A program made the translations under genes and the position numbers. Of a stretch of 64,000 nt of DNA, positions 42,291 to 51,370 are shown piece after piece. This DNA comes from CAZUMW01 sp964621615 (lineage in GTDB: Bacteria > Desulfobacterota > WTBG01 > CAIYCZ01 > CAIRTM01). A model generated the notes under the pieces. It saw nothing but the letters and a program-made list of their open reading frames with translations. It did no database searches and was not told the DNA's origin. The DNA lies in NCBI GenBank assembly GCA_964621615.1, contig CAZUMW010000011.1, forward strand, positions 1-64,000. Reading direction: 5' to 3'. Position 1 is the first letter of the stretch. Each line of letters begins with the position of its first letter.

Positions 42291-42318
42291 TTTATAGTGC
42301 AGAAATTTTTTCTGAGAA

Positions 42319-43080
42319 ATGGGGAACACCATGCTGTCTGATCTCGATGAAGATCAAAAACACAATTTTGCTTTTATCGGAAGGTGCGTAAAAGGGCTTG
42401 CTCACAATGTTAACACGCCGCTTTCTGCAATTATGGGAAGGGCGGAAATGCTGCAAATGCGTTTAAAGAAGCTTCAGCAGCAATATAATGCTTCAGCTGA
42501 GCCGCCCGAGCTTGAAAAATGCATGAGGGATTTGACGCTCATAATGGATAACAGTCAGCGGATTACAGACATGATGCGAAATGCAATGCAAAAAAGCATC
42601 AGCTGTGAAAACAATACAAATCAACAGATTCACATCGGCACAATACTAAAGAATGAGCTTGAATTCCTTTTTTCTGATATGGACTTTAAGCATAATATTG
42701 AAAAATCAGTTCAAATCAGTGAGGGAATGCCTGCTATTGAAGGTTCTTTTGTTGATTTTTCAAACACCTTTAACGAGTTGCTCGACAACAGTAAGAAAGC
42801 GGTGAAGGAATCGTCGCTCAAGAAAATTTCTGTTACCGCTGAAAATACAAGCGACGGTATTCGTATAATCATCAGAGACACCGGGTGCGGATTTCAGGAA
42901 GATCTTCGCAAAGAAGCCCTCAGGCAGCTGAATAGATCCGAGGGAAGCGTCGAAACGTGCAGCGCCGGAGGATTTTATCGTGTTGCACGTCTTATGGAGC
43001 CGTATAGTGCGCATTTTGACATAAAAAGCAGTCCGGGCGACACTGAGCTTTCAATGCATATACCTGTGTCAAGCGGATAA
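42319..43080 (+). CDS. Histidine-kinase-like protein (DHp plus HATPase), no sensor
   Basis: 253 residues (ATG 42319; ATG 42331 with GGGGA is an alternative). It has an H-box FIGRCVKGLAHNVNTPLSAIMGRAEML with His29, as in HisKA two-helix domains, and a HATPase_c domain: N-box FVDFSNTFNELLDNSKKAVKE, then GIRIIIRDTGCGF (G1) and ETCSAGGFYRVARLMEPYSAHFDI (G2-like). No transmembrane, PAS or receiver domain is present. It may be a soluble kinase acting on a flagellar NtrC-type regulator, as FlrB/FleS-type kinases do. No response regulator is in the window, so the partner is unknown. Confidence 0.75.
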   Translation: MGNTMLSDLDEDQKHNFAFIGRCVKGLAHNVNTPLSAIMGRAEMLQMRLKKLQQQYNASAEPPELEKCMRDLTLIMDNSQRITDMMRNAMQKSISCENNTNQQIHIGTILKNELEFLFSDMDFKHNIEKSVQISEGMPAIEGSFVDFSNTFNELLDNSKKAVKESSLKKISVTAENTSDGIRIIIRDTGCGFQEDLRKEALRQLNRSEGSVETCSAGGFYRVARLMEPYSAHFDIKSSPGDTELSMHIPVSSG

Positions 43081-43190
43081 TGTACATTTTTTCAGTGGGC
43101 AGACACCATGTCGCAAGTAAAGGAAATATAAGAATATGTCGATACGTATAATGAAATGCACTAATATGTTTGCACGATTGGAAATACACT

Positions 43191-43490
43191 GTGATAGTAT
43201 TTACCCAGTTTCAGCACAGTTTGCAAAACACACCTGTATTGACAAAGCTGCACCAGGGCGCTTATCAGAACATGCAGGGCCATCAGGCGCAGGCTGTTGA
43301 AGCAGTGCATGAGCAGGTCATAAAGCAACAGAAAATGGTGCATCATTCTGACAAAACCGATGACGCACGCATTCGGGAACGTGAACGGCGACGGCATAAA
43401 AACAAAAAAAACAAACAAAACCATACGCAACAACAGGATAAGGATGCTGACAGCGCCGATTCAGATCATCTCATAGATTTCATAGCGTAA
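43191..43490 (+). CDS. Small basic charged protein of the flagellar cluster
   Basis: About 99 residues if started at GTG 43191 (a TTG at 43170 is also in frame; no clear ribosome site). The N-terminal part VIVFTQFQHSLQNTPVLTKLHQGAYQNMQG and a Gln/His-rich helix are followed by a Lys/Arg/Glu-rich tail. Similar short coiled proteins of unknown role lie in flagellar clusters of other bacteria between motor genes and a DUF2802 gene. No known domain is visible. Structure predicted by eye: helical coiled coil with disordered end. Confidence 0.5.
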   Translation: MIVFTQFQHSLQNTPVLTKLHQGAYQNMQGHQAQAVEAVHEQVIKQQKMVHHSDKTDDARIRERERRRHKNKKNKQNHTQQQDKDADSADSDHLIDFIA

Positions 43491-43533
43491 CGCCCTTCGC
43501 GTCAGATCACACCCTGTCCATGATATTCGAGAC

Positions 43534-44013
43534 ATGACCATGATACCGTCCACGGCTATCCAATTTGCCATAATAACAGCCATTGATATTATCATCGTGG
43601 TGCTGCTTATTTATATCCTCATGCGGTCAGGCAGCAAAAAGGAAAAAGCATTTTCAGACGAGTATGTAAGAAAGCTTGAAGGGTCTTTGAAAAAGACTAT
43701 GAGCGATTCAGCACGTGCAACCGATAAAATGTTCAGGGCGTTTGATGAGAAAATAGCCTCAATAAACCAGGCGGCTGATAGAGCGGAAGAAAAACACAGC
43801 AGCCTGTGCGATGCAATAAAAAATGCGGATAACGTTTTAAAGAAAGCCGCCCCGGCTTACCGTGCCGGGTCCGTCAGCACCGAGGACCCCTATGCATGCG
43901 CTGCAGACCTTATAAACAGGGGCTATTCAGCTGATCATGTCCAAAGGGAAAGCGGATTGTCACGCGGTGAAATAGAACTTATACGTCAAATATCCCGCCA
44001 CAAATCTCAATAG
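43534..44013 (+). CDS. DUF2802-like membrane-anchored coiled-coil protein
   Basis: 159 residues: one transmembrane helix at the N-terminus (about 9-30, FAIITAIDIIIVVLLIYILM), a long coiled coil (35-100) and a terminal helix-turn-helix-like segment (PYACAADLINRGYSADHVQRESGLSRGEIELIRQIS). This terminal segment is the DUF2802 hallmark, found in flagellar clusters of many Proteobacteria and relatives. Function is unknown. It ends the co-directional flagellar run. Confidence 0.75.
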   Translation: MTMIPSTAIQFAIITAIDIIIVVLLIYILMRSGSKKEKAFSDEYVRKLEGSLKKTMSDSARATDKMFRAFDEKIASINQAADRAEEKHSSLCDAIKNADNVLKKAAPAYRAGSVSTEDPYACAADLINRGYSADHVQRESGLSRGEIELIRQISRHKSQ

Positions 44014-44112
44014 CGATTGAACCCTTTTTCGGTTTTGTCAACTGATTTTCATGAAAGCTCAATGATTTAAGCGCGGCAGAGGCAATCAGCGTTCATGATT
44101 TTTGCCGGCAGC

Positions 44113-46395
44113 TTATGATCCGTGACGGATGGTAAATATTGTCCAGTCGCTCCAGTATGCATCATCGCCGAATGGTGATACGCGCAAGCGGTAGGGGTTC
44201 CATTCGGGCAGCGGTTCCCACGCTTCCCTCGGAAGAGGTCCGAAAATTTTTTTTGTCCCTTTAACGGGGATGCTTCCTGTAACTTTTTTGAAGCCGCTGC
44301 CGACATCATATTCGATAACATACATATAGCCGGGATTGCCGGTCCAGGAAACAGTTATCGTGTCATTGCGGGCAGCATTGACGGTGCTTCCGTCTGCAGG
44401 CGAGATAATGCGGGGCACAGCAAGATCTTTGCCGGCTGCCATGGCGGAAAAGTCGATATCATGGCTCGCTCCTGCAATCATTGAAAGGCGCGTCCGGTTC
44501 AAGGATTCAATCGTGCGGCGCAGGCTGTTTTTAAGGCGGGCTGCCCTTTCCGGATAATGAGCTGCGACGTCAGCGGTCTCCCCCGGATCAGCGGTTAGGT
44601 TATACAGTCTGCAATCAGTTAGCGCGGTATTCCGATGAGTGCATATGAGCTTCCACTCAGGCGTTCGAATGGAACGGATGAAAATTTGTTCCTGTTCCGG
44701 CGTACTTTGAAATCCTCCCATAACAGAGCTGCTCAGCGCAGGCAGCGATGCCGGTTTCCGTGAATTGCCAATAAGCGGGACAAGCGATTGACCTTCAACA
44801 GCCGGAGGGACGGGCAGGCCGGTAAGCTCGAGAATGGTGGGCATGATATCAATTTGTCTCACCTGACGCTCAATTATGTGCCCCTGGTCAAAACGGGAAG
44901 GGCAGTAGAAAAGCAGCGGCGTTTTCAGAACCTCGTCATACAGGGTTGCATTGAGTGCCGTTGAGGCGTGACCGATAAAGCCGTGATCAAAAAGCTCCTC
45001 CCCGTGATCGGCCGCTATGACAAAAAGTGTTTTTCGCGCAAGCCCCCGTTTTTCCAAAAGCCTCACCAGACGCTTTACATACTTGTCGAGCCTTTTGAGC
45101 TGGCAGCCATAAAGGGCTATGACCGCATCCTTCTCATCAGGGGTGAAGGAAATGCTGTTTGCCGGGATAATTGTATTGTTCTGAACGGCTTTCAGGGCCG
45201 TTGAATTGTTCATGGACTCATATGACGGATCAATTCTTTTGATACACTCAGGATCGGCCTGATAAGGGAGATGCAGAAACCTGTAGTGATACCATGCGCA
45301 GAATCGCTGGCCTTCGTGGCTGGAAATCCATTGAAGCAGTTCATCACCCGGGGACCCCGCATCTATTCCAATCTGTCGGTCAGTTTCGAGGCCAAGATTT
45401 GCGAAATTCTGAAGATTTGTAAGATATGACAGGTTAGGCGTGCGGTACCCGCTGGCGCGGTAAGCATCAAAAATGGTTTCTGTTCGGGGCAGCAGTGAGT
45501 CCCCGCGCTTTTCAACACCATGGACATCAGGATACATGCCGGTGAACAGAGAAATCATGCCCGGGCAGGTCCAGGGAGCTGAGCTGATTACATTGGTGAA
45601 TACTATACTTTTTCTGGCCAACGTGTCGATAAACGGAGTAACGTCCGGTGAAGACCCTGCGGCAGCGAAATGATCCGGGCGCAGGCTGTCCACAGTCAGA
45701 AGGATAACATTGAGCGGAGGATGCCGGTAACGGTATATCACATACAGAGCCTGGCTGATTGCTGTCGCGATCAGGATAATATAAGCCGCCTGTACGAAGC
45801 GGCGGCTGTGATGCGAAGGCATATGACGCTTCCAGGTAAAAGCAACCGCCATGACGGTGCCGATCAGGGAAGAAGCCCAGTTAAGAGCAATATCTTTGAA
45901 CTCATAATACCGATTCGGAAGCATTTCCTGGACAGCCTCATCAACATAACCCACTGAGATGCAGTAACCCAAAACGCACAGATACACCAGCGGGGACGTA
46001 ATATGCAGTGAAAATGCTCGATAGGTCAAGAAAGCAAGCACAGTATATTCAATGAGGTGGAGTTTCTCCGCACTGTACTCGCAGCTGTAAAGCAGAAGCA
46101 TCGCAAGAGCGCTGATACACACAAAAAATCCGAAATAAAAAAGAAAGCTTTTTTTCCGTTCGATAAAAGCAATGTACAGAAACAGCACTGCTGCACAAAC
46201 AGGAACGATAAGAATTGAAAACAGCTTCATGCTCTGCGGATATGCGGCTGTCAGGCTGTTCCAGATGACGGGAAATACAGGAAGAAAGACAAAAATCAGG
46301 ATTGTGTACAGACTGAGAAGTCCCCATCTGCGAACATACTGTCCGAATGCGCAGCAATAATGTTTGTTTGAGGTGATTTTTTTATCCCGGGGCAT
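44113..46395 (-). CDS. Membrane-bound sulfatase/phosphoglycerol-transferase-like enzyme with VanZ-like N-terminus
   Basis: About 760 residues (ATG 46395 taken; start uncertain because no ribosome site is clear). Seven or so hydrophobic segments at 25-230 include a VanZ-like piece (YVDEAVQEMLPNRYYEFKDIALNWASSLIGTV). The alkaline-phosphatase-superfamily sulfatase domain follows: VILLTVDSLRPDHFAAAGSSPDVTPFIDTLA, then SAPWTCPGMISLFTGMYPDVHGV, and VIAADHGEELFDHGFIGH (second metal site). In the active-site segment the position of the sulfatase Cys (C-x-P-S-R) is held by Thr (T-C-P-G-M), more like LtaS or phosphatase members. A fibronectin-type beta domain closes the protein (ISPADGSTVNA..., WSDWTIFTI). 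Substrate is probably a cell-surface or lipid-linked sulfate or phosphate ester; unproven. Confidence 0.75.
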   Translation of the reverse strand: MPRDKKITSNKHYCCAFGQYVRRWGLLSLYTILIFVFLPVFPVIWNSLTAAYPQSMKLFSILIVPVCAAVLFLYIAFIERKKSFLFYFGFFVCISALAMLLLYSCEYSAEKLHLIEYTVLAFLTYRAFSLHITSPLVYLCVLGYCISVGYVDEAVQEMLPNRYYEFKDIALNWASSLIGTVMAVAFTWKRHMPSHHSRRFVQAAYIILIATAISQALYVIYRYRHPPLNVILLTVDSLRPDHFAAAGSSPDVTPFIDTLARKSIVFTNVISSAPWTCPGMISLFTGMYPDVHGVEKRGDSLLPRTETIFDAYRASGYRTPNLSYLTNLQNFANLGLETDRQIGIDAGSPGDELLQWISSHEGQRFCAWYHYRFLHLPYQADPECIKRIDPSYESMNNSTALKAVQNNTIIPANSISFTPDEKDAVIALYGCQLKRLDKYVKRLVRLLEKRGLARKTLFVIAADHGEELFDHGFIGHASTALNATLYDEVLKTPLLFYCPSRFDQGHIIERQVRQIDIMPTILELTGLPVPPAVEGQSLVPLIGNSRKPASLPALSSSVMGGFQSTPEQEQIFIRSIRTPEWKLICTHRNTALTDCRLYNLTADPGETADVAAHYPERAARLKNSLRRTIESLNRTRLSMIAGASHDIDFSAMAAGKDLAVPRIISPADGSTVNAARNDTITVSWTGNPGYMYVIEYDVGSGFKKVTGSIPVKGTKKIFGPLPREAWEPLPEWNPYRLRVSPFGDDAYWSDWTIFTIRHGS

Positions 46396-46607
46396 TATAT
46401 TCTGAGTGATATACAAACCGGTTGCGGCAAAGGTTCAATGTGTGGTAGTTTCTGTAACTGTAACATAATCGAATTAAAAATAATATCATATATAGTATAA
46501 TATTTGCATAATATCCTTGAAAATTTTCTGCTGTACAATGCACATGCAGCGTGGAAGCACACAATACAATAAGCGGTGCCAGTGTGTCAGAGAGTATATG
46601 AAAGGAT

Positions 46608-47204
46608 ATGCACACTGATATGTATAATTTTTTTAAACAATTTCTGCTTGATATAAAAACTACCGGAGCGATTGCGCCTTCGTCTGAACGTCTGGCATTG
46701 CAGTTCATAAACTCCGTGAATCTTGCAGATGCTAAAGCGGTTATAGAGTTCGGAGCGGGAAATGGTATACTCACCGAAAAGATTCATCAGCATTTACCCA
46801 GCAATGCTGTGTTTTTTTCGATGGAAATAAACCCCTACTTTGTGCATGAATCACGCAAGCGATGCCCGGAGGTTCCGGTGTATCATGACTCGGCATTTAA
46901 TTTCAATAAATACCTTGAATTGAACGGTGTCAGGAAATGTGACTGTATTATTTCAAGCCTGCCGTGGTCGTTTTTTCCCCCGCGAGCACAGGAGGAGCTG
47001 CTGGTTAAAATAAACAGAGCGCTTTCGCCCGGCGGCGAATTCGTCACCTATTCATACATGCATACCCTTCTGTTTCCAAATGCCCGAAAATTCAAACAGT
47101 CATTGAACAGATATTTTGATTCGGTACGGGAATCAAAATTGATCTGGGAAAATTTCCCGCCTGTTCTGCTGTATTATGTTCAGAGTAATGCTTTTGCGTG
47201 TTAA
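46608..47204 (+). CDS. SAM-dependent methyltransferase, PmtA-like
   Basis: 198 residues. The start may be ATG 46608 or 46620. The N-terminal TTGAIAPSSERLALQFIN is a hallmark of PmtA-type phospholipid N-methyltransferases, with motif I VIEFGAGNGILTEKIHQHL and the later CDCIISSLPWSFFPPRAQEELLVKI and LSPGGEFVTYSYMH elements. PmtA makes methylated phosphatidylethanolamine, but related proteins methylate other substrates. The gene is divergent from the sulfatase-like gene, with 212 bp between them, and is followed by the rpsB promoter region. Confidence 0.8.
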   Translation: MHTDMYNFFKQFLLDIKTTGAIAPSSERLALQFINSVNLADAKAVIEFGAGNGILTEKIHQHLPSNAVFFSMEINPYFVHESRKRCPEVPVYHDSAFNFNKYLELNGVRKCDCIISSLPWSFFPPRAQEELLVKINRALSPGGEFVTYSYMHTLLFPNARKFKQSLNRYFDSVRESKLIWENFPPVLLYYVQSNAFAC

Positions 47205-47253
47205 AAGATTTCTTTATTTACCCGGGGGAAGCGAGGCTACGTTATAATAAGTC

Positions 47254-47283
47254 TTGCATATAAAGATTAATGTGTGCTATAAA
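47254..47283 (+). promoter_or_regulatory. Possible promoter of the rpsB-tsf operon
   Basis: TTGCAT (47254-47259), an 18-nt spacer and TATAAA (47278-47283) fit a sigma-70 promoter. Transcription would start near 47290, giving a leader of about 170 nt before rpsB, long enough for S2 autoregulation. No conserved leader structure was recognised. Confidence 0.4.
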
Positions 47284-47461
47284 TTACTGTTTTATCGAAC
47301 AAATCGATTTGTGCTGTGTGCCCAGGTAGATGCTTGACGCACCGGCATGTAAAGGCTAACCCATATCATTTTCCGGGCTTCCGGGTGAAGGATGCCAGTG
47401 AGTCATCCTGTTGTCTTTGAACGGCAATTATTCCCGATGCCTAACGCAAAGGAGGTATACT

Positions 47462-48226
47462 GTGGCACCAATAATTAACATGAAACAATTACTTGAAGCC
47501 GGCGTTCATTTCGGCCACCAAACCAGCAAGTGGCACCCTAAAATGAAACCGTATATTTTCGGTGCACGCAATGGAATTCATATTATAGATCTCCAAAAGA
47601 CGGTCATACTGTTCAAGGAGGCGTATGAATTTGTTATCGATACGGTTGCTCAGGGCAAAAAGGTTATGTTTGTCGGCACAAAGAGACAGGCAAAAGAGGC
47701 TATAATTGAAGAAGCCGAGCGGTCGAATATGTTTTACATAACAAACCGGTGGCTTGGCGGGCTCATGACAAATTTTCAGACGGTCAAGAAAAGCCTCGAG
47801 CGAATGAAAATGCTTGAGCAGATGCGTGACGACGGAAGCTTTGAAAGCTTCAAGAAAAAAGAGGTTCTTGGCTTTGAGCGAGAAATAGAAAAATTAAATT
47901 TTGTATTTAACGGAATACGTTCTATGGAGGATGTTCCGGGGGCGGTGTTTATCGTTGATCCCAAAAAAGAGCGCATAGCGCTTGCCGAAGCACGGCGGCT
48001 TGACATACCGACCATAGCTCTTGTCGACACGAATACAAATCCTGATGGTATTGACTTTGTTGTGCCATCAAACGATGATGCAATCCGGGCCGTGAAGCTG
48101 TTCAGCTCCAAAATTGCTGATGCCTGCATTGAAGGCGAAAGAAAGCGGCAGGAAATGATTCAGCAGCAGGCTCTGGAAGCAGCGAGAGAAGCCAAAGAGC
48201 AGGTAGAGGAAGAGGTCGCTGAATAG
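47462..48226 (+). CDS. rpsB: Ribosomal protein S2
   Basis: GTG start at 47462 with AAGGAGGT upstream; 254 residues. S2 hallmarks are MKQLLEAGVHFGHQTSKWHPKMKPYIFGARNGIHIIDLQKT, RWLGGLMTNFQTV, and VDPKKERIALAEARRLDIPTIALVDTNTNPDGIDFVVPSNDDA. The acidic C-terminal tail is common. It is followed by tsf, pyrH and frr in the universal order. Confidence 0.98.
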   Translation: MAPIINMKQLLEAGVHFGHQTSKWHPKMKPYIFGARNGIHIIDLQKTVILFKEAYEFVIDTVAQGKKVMFVGTKRQAKEAIIEEAERSNMFYITNRWLGGLMTNFQTVKKSLERMKMLEQMRDDGSFESFKKKEVLGFEREIEKLNFVFNGIRSMEDVPGAVFIVDPKKERIALAEARRLDIPTIALVDTNTNPDGIDFVVPSNDDAIRAVKLFSSKIADACIEGERKRQEMIQQQALEAAREAKEQVEEEVAE

Positions 48227-48278
48227 CTGAATACAAATTACCCCACTGCACATATCTACAAAGGGAGGAAAGCTGAAA

Positions 48279-48872
48279 ATGTCTGTTGATGCAAAGACAG
48301 TAAAAGCGCTTCGGGACAAAACCGGTGCGCCCATGATGGATTGCAAGGAAGCGCTGAGCCAAACAGGCGGTGATATCGAAAAGGCAACTGTGTATCTCAG
48401 AGAAAAGGGAATGGCTTCGGCAGGAAAAAAAGCCGGACGGTCTACTCAGGATGGTAAAATTATATCCTATATTCACCCCGGAGATAAGCTCGGGGTGCTT
48501 GTCGAAATCAACTGCGAAACGGATTTTGTTGCAAAAGGGGCTGAGTTCGGTGAATTTGCTAAAGATATAGCAATGCATATTGCAGCTGCAAATCCGCGGT
48601 TTTTAACCAGCGAGGATGTTCCAGAAAGCGTTCTGGATGAGGAGCGGGCTATTTACCGCACGCAGGCGCTTAATGAGAATAAGCCTGAAAAAATTGTCGA
48701 TAAAATCGTTGAAGGCAGGCTGGGCAAGTTTTACACAGAGTGCTGCCTGATGGATCAGCTCTTTGTGAAAAATGACAAGATGACTATTTCGGAATATGTT
48801 AAAAGCGCTGTTGCCAAATTCGGTGAAAATATAAAAATCGCCCGGTTCGCCCGGTTTCGCATAGGAGAGTAG
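48279..48872 (+). CDS. tsf: Translation elongation factor Ts (short form)
   Basis: 197 residues, like the compact EF-Ts of cyanobacteria, Thermus and others rather than the ~280-residue E. coli form. The N-terminal UBA-like domain is KALRDKTGAPMMDCKEALSQTGGDIEKATVYLREKG. The TDF motif GVLVEINCETDFVAKGAEF, which contacts EF-Tu, follows. The C-terminus ends SVAKFGENIKIARFARFRIGE. AAGGGAGGAAAG precedes ATG 48279. Confidence 0.97.
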   Translation: MSVDAKTVKALRDKTGAPMMDCKEALSQTGGDIEKATVYLREKGMASAGKKAGRSTQDGKIISYIHPGDKLGVLVEINCETDFVAKGAEFGEFAKDIAMHIAAANPRFLTSEDVPESVLDEERAIYRTQALNENKPEKIVDKIVEGRLGKFYTECCLMDQLFVKNDKMTISEYVKSAVAKFGENIKIARFARFRIGE

Positions 48873-48888
48873 CTGAAGGATCCAGCCG

Positions 48889-49614
48889 ATGGCAGATAAC
48901 AATGTGCATAAATACGCACGGGTGATTCTCAAGCTGAGCGGTGAAGTATTCAAGGGCAATAAAGCCTATGGAATTGATGCTTCGGTTGTTCACGGCATTG
49001 CTCAGGAAATTAAAAATATACATAGCTGGGGCGTTGAAATAGGTATCGTCATAGGCGGTGGTAATATCTTCAGAGGTGTTTCGGAAAGCGCAGCAGGGAT
49101 GGACCGGTCGAGTGCCGATCATATGGGCATGCTTGCTACAGTTATGAACTGCCTTTCGCTGCAGGATGCGCTTGAAAAAAATGGGGTAACGACACGCGTA
49201 CAGTCTGCCATACAAATGCATCAGATCGCCGAGCCCTATATACGAAGGCGCGCCATTCGGCACCTTGAAAAAAAACGAGTGGTTGTTTTCGCTGCGGGAA
49301 CGGGAAACCCCTTTTTTTCCACTGATACCGCTGCAGCGCTCCGCGCAAGTGAAATAAACGCAGAGGTGCTTTTAAAAGCAACCAAAGTAGACGGCGTATA
49401 TGATAAGGATCCAGCAGAGGCCGCAGATGCGCAGCAGTTTGAGGAACTGACGTATCAGGAAGTTCTTGAAAAAAAGCTCGGTGTTATGGATTTAACTGCT
49501 ATCACTCTGTGTATGGATAATAATATACCGCTGATTGTGTTCAACCTGCATGTGCCGGGTAATATTGCTAAAGCAGTTCATGGAGCTAAAATCGGAACAT
49601 ATATACGAGGTTAG
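48889..49614 (+). CDS. pyrH: UMP kinase
   Basis: Hexameric amino-acid-kinase-fold enzyme phosphorylating UMP to UDP. 241 residues: ARVILKLSGEVFKG, IGIVIGGGNIFRG, DHMGMLATVMNCLSLQDAL, VVVFAAGTGNPFFSTDTAAALRA and KVDGVYDKDPA match the family throughout. The end GNIAKAVHGAKIGTYI is typical. It lies 16 bp after tsf and 3 bp before frr. Confidence 0.98.
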   Translation: MADNNVHKYARVILKLSGEVFKGNKAYGIDASVVHGIAQEIKNIHSWGVEIGIVIGGGNIFRGVSESAAGMDRSSADHMGMLATVMNCLSLQDALEKNGVTTRVQSAIQMHQIAEPYIRRRAIRHLEKKRVVVFAAGTGNPFFSTDTAAALRASEINAEVLLKATKVDGVYDKDPAEAADAQQFEELTYQEVLEKKLGVMDLTAITLCMDNNIPLIVFNLHVPGNIAKAVHGAKIGTYIRG

Positions 49615-49617
49615 AAC

Positions 49618-50175
49618 ATGGAAAAAGAATATGTTAAAGAAGCAAAGGATGAAATGGAAAAAAGCATTGACGCTTTTGAAAAAGAGCTCGGCAGGGTGCG
49701 CACAGGGCGGGCGTCAGTGAATCTCCTCGACAGTGTCCGCGTTGACTATTACGGGACACCCACACCGCTGAATCAGCTTGCCACACTTTCTGTTCCCGAG
49801 CCGAGGCTTATTACGATTAAACCATGGGATGTAAGCATTATTAAAGAAATTGAAAAGGCGATACTAAAATCAGAGCTCGGCCTTACTCCCAACAATGATG
49901 GAAAGATGATTCGTGTTTCTATTCCGGCTCTTACTCAGGAGAGGCGCAACGAGCTTGTGAAACTGGTTAAAAAAATGGCTGAAAATTGCCGGGTCGCCGT
50001 GAGAAATCATCGCAGAAAGATTAATGATAATTTAAAGCAATCCAAGAATGACAAAGAAATTTCGGAAGATGAATTTTTCAAGGCACAGGAAGACGTTCAG
50101 CAGGTTACCGATTCCTATATTGTCAAAGTTGATGAAATAGCAGAAAAGAAAGAAAAGGAAATTCTCGAATTCTGA
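49618..50175 (+). CDS. frr: Ribosome recycling factor
   Basis: 185 residues, standard length. The sequence VRTGRASVNLLDSVRVDYYGTPTPLNQLATLSVPEPRLITIKPWD is the domain I/II hallmark, and PALTQERRNELVKLVKKMAENCRVAVRNHRR the helical bundle. It follows pyrH directly (3 bp). A hairpin after it (50191-50223) may end this transcription unit. Confidence 0.98.
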   Translation: MEKEYVKEAKDEMEKSIDAFEKELGRVRTGRASVNLLDSVRVDYYGTPTPLNQLATLSVPEPRLITIKPWDVSIIKEIEKAILKSELGLTPNNDGKMIRVSIPALTQERRNELVKLVKKMAENCRVAVRNHRRKINDNLKQSKNDKEISEDEFFKAQEDVQQVTDSYIVKVDEIAEKKEKEILEF

Positions 50176-50190
50176 GATACGCCTATTTAT

Positions 50191-50223
50191 AACATAGCCG
50201 GCTGTGCTATGGCCGGTTATGTT
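50191..50223 (+). terminator. Hairpin after frr
   Basis: AACATAGCCGGC (50191-50202) pairs with GCCGGTTATGTT (50212-50223), including one G-T pair, around a 9-nt loop. No U run follows, so it may be a processing or weak termination structure. Confidence 0.5.
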
Positions 50224-50494
50224 ATTCCCTCTCTTACACCCCAGTGCGGCGACGGTACCCATTGTTCCTTTTTGTTAGAACAGGCCGTTTAATCCCCTCC
50301 CAACGCAAGTGTTATGTATAGAGGCATGCATTGTGTTCAGATGCCCCATTCGTCTTATTAGCTTATTTTCGGCATTTTTGCACTGAGACAGATGAAAAGG
50401 ACAGCGTACCATGCATGTGTGAAAAATCTTGTCGTGCAGTTTTTTTTATGATATTTTAGTAGTTTACTTAGATAAAATTTTTAAAATAATTACA
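50224..50494. other. Gap between frr and uppS
   Basis: No gene or clear regulatory motif is seen. An AT-rich tract (50430-50490) directly precedes uppS and lacks a recognisable ribosome site. Confidence 0.5.
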
Positions 50495-51262
50495 ATGGCA
50501 GCTCATACTTTAAGCACTGAGAGGCTTCCCCGTCACGTGGCCATTATAATGGATGGCAATGGAAGATGGGCAAGGCGCAGAGCTCTTTCACGGATCATGG
50601 GACACAGAAAGGGAATGGAATCCGTGAAGGAAACCGTCAGGGTTTGTCGTGAGATTGGAATAGAAGTTTTAACACTCTATGCTTTTTCATCCGAAAACTG
50701 GAAGCGTCCGCGCAGAGAAGTTCGCTCGCTCATGTCTCTGCTTAAGCGCTATATACGGTCTGAAGTTAAAGATTTGAACAAAAACGATATAAAATTACAG
50801 GCAATAGGCTCTATTGATCTGCTCCCCGATGATGTGAAGGATATTTTATCATATGCTATCGAGTCAACAAAACAAAACTCGTCGATGATATTAAATGTGG
50901 CGCTGAGTTACGGGGCACGTGATGAAATTCTTCACGCAGTAAAACGCATTGCCTGCATGGCTGCTGAAGGAACCGTACAGCCGGAAGATATTGACGAACC
51001 GTTTTTTTCGCAGCATCTGTATACTGAAAAGCTTCCCGACCCTGATTTGCTTATCAGAACAAGCGGCGAATTCCGGGTAAGCAATTTTTTGCTCTGGCAG
51101 CTGGCATATACTGAAATATACGTTACAGATGTTCTATGGCCTGATTTCAGGAAAAAGGACATTTATGCAGCGCTTGCCGATTATCAGAAACGAAAACGCC
51201 GCTTCGGACTCACCGATGAACAAATTGAGACCTCACAGAAAAAAAGTTCATCAAAGAAATAA
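50495..51262 (+). CDS. uppS: Undecaprenyl diphosphate synthase (UppS)
   Basis: Cis-prenyltransferase making the lipid carrier for cell-wall synthesis. Start ATG 50495 (no obvious Shine-Dalgarno; an upstream TTG at 50429 is unlikely). 255 residues with HVAIIMDGNGRWARRR (catalytic Asp at 20), GIEVLTLYAFSSENWKRP and DPDLLIRTSGEFRVSNFLLWQLAYTEIYVTDVLWPDF. The Lys/Ser tail is basic. It precedes cdsA by 108 bp. Confidence 0.97.
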   Translation: MAAHTLSTERLPRHVAIIMDGNGRWARRRALSRIMGHRKGMESVKETVRVCREIGIEVLTLYAFSSENWKRPRREVRSLMSLLKRYIRSEVKDLNKNDIKLQAIGSIDLLPDDVKDILSYAIESTKQNSSMILNVALSYGARDEILHAVKRIACMAAEGTVQPEDIDEPFFSQHLYTEKLPDPDLLIRTSGEFRVSNFLLWQLAYTEIYVTDVLWPDFRKKDIYAALADYQKRKRRFGLTDEQIETSQKKSSSKK

Positions 51263-51370
51263 CCCTTTTTTGTGAGTTTCGGACATGAACATCCTGTATT
51301 GGTACGGTATTGATTTTGGCGCCTGTTCTAAGACATCAGCATTCTTTAAAAGATAGAGATTCCGCACATA

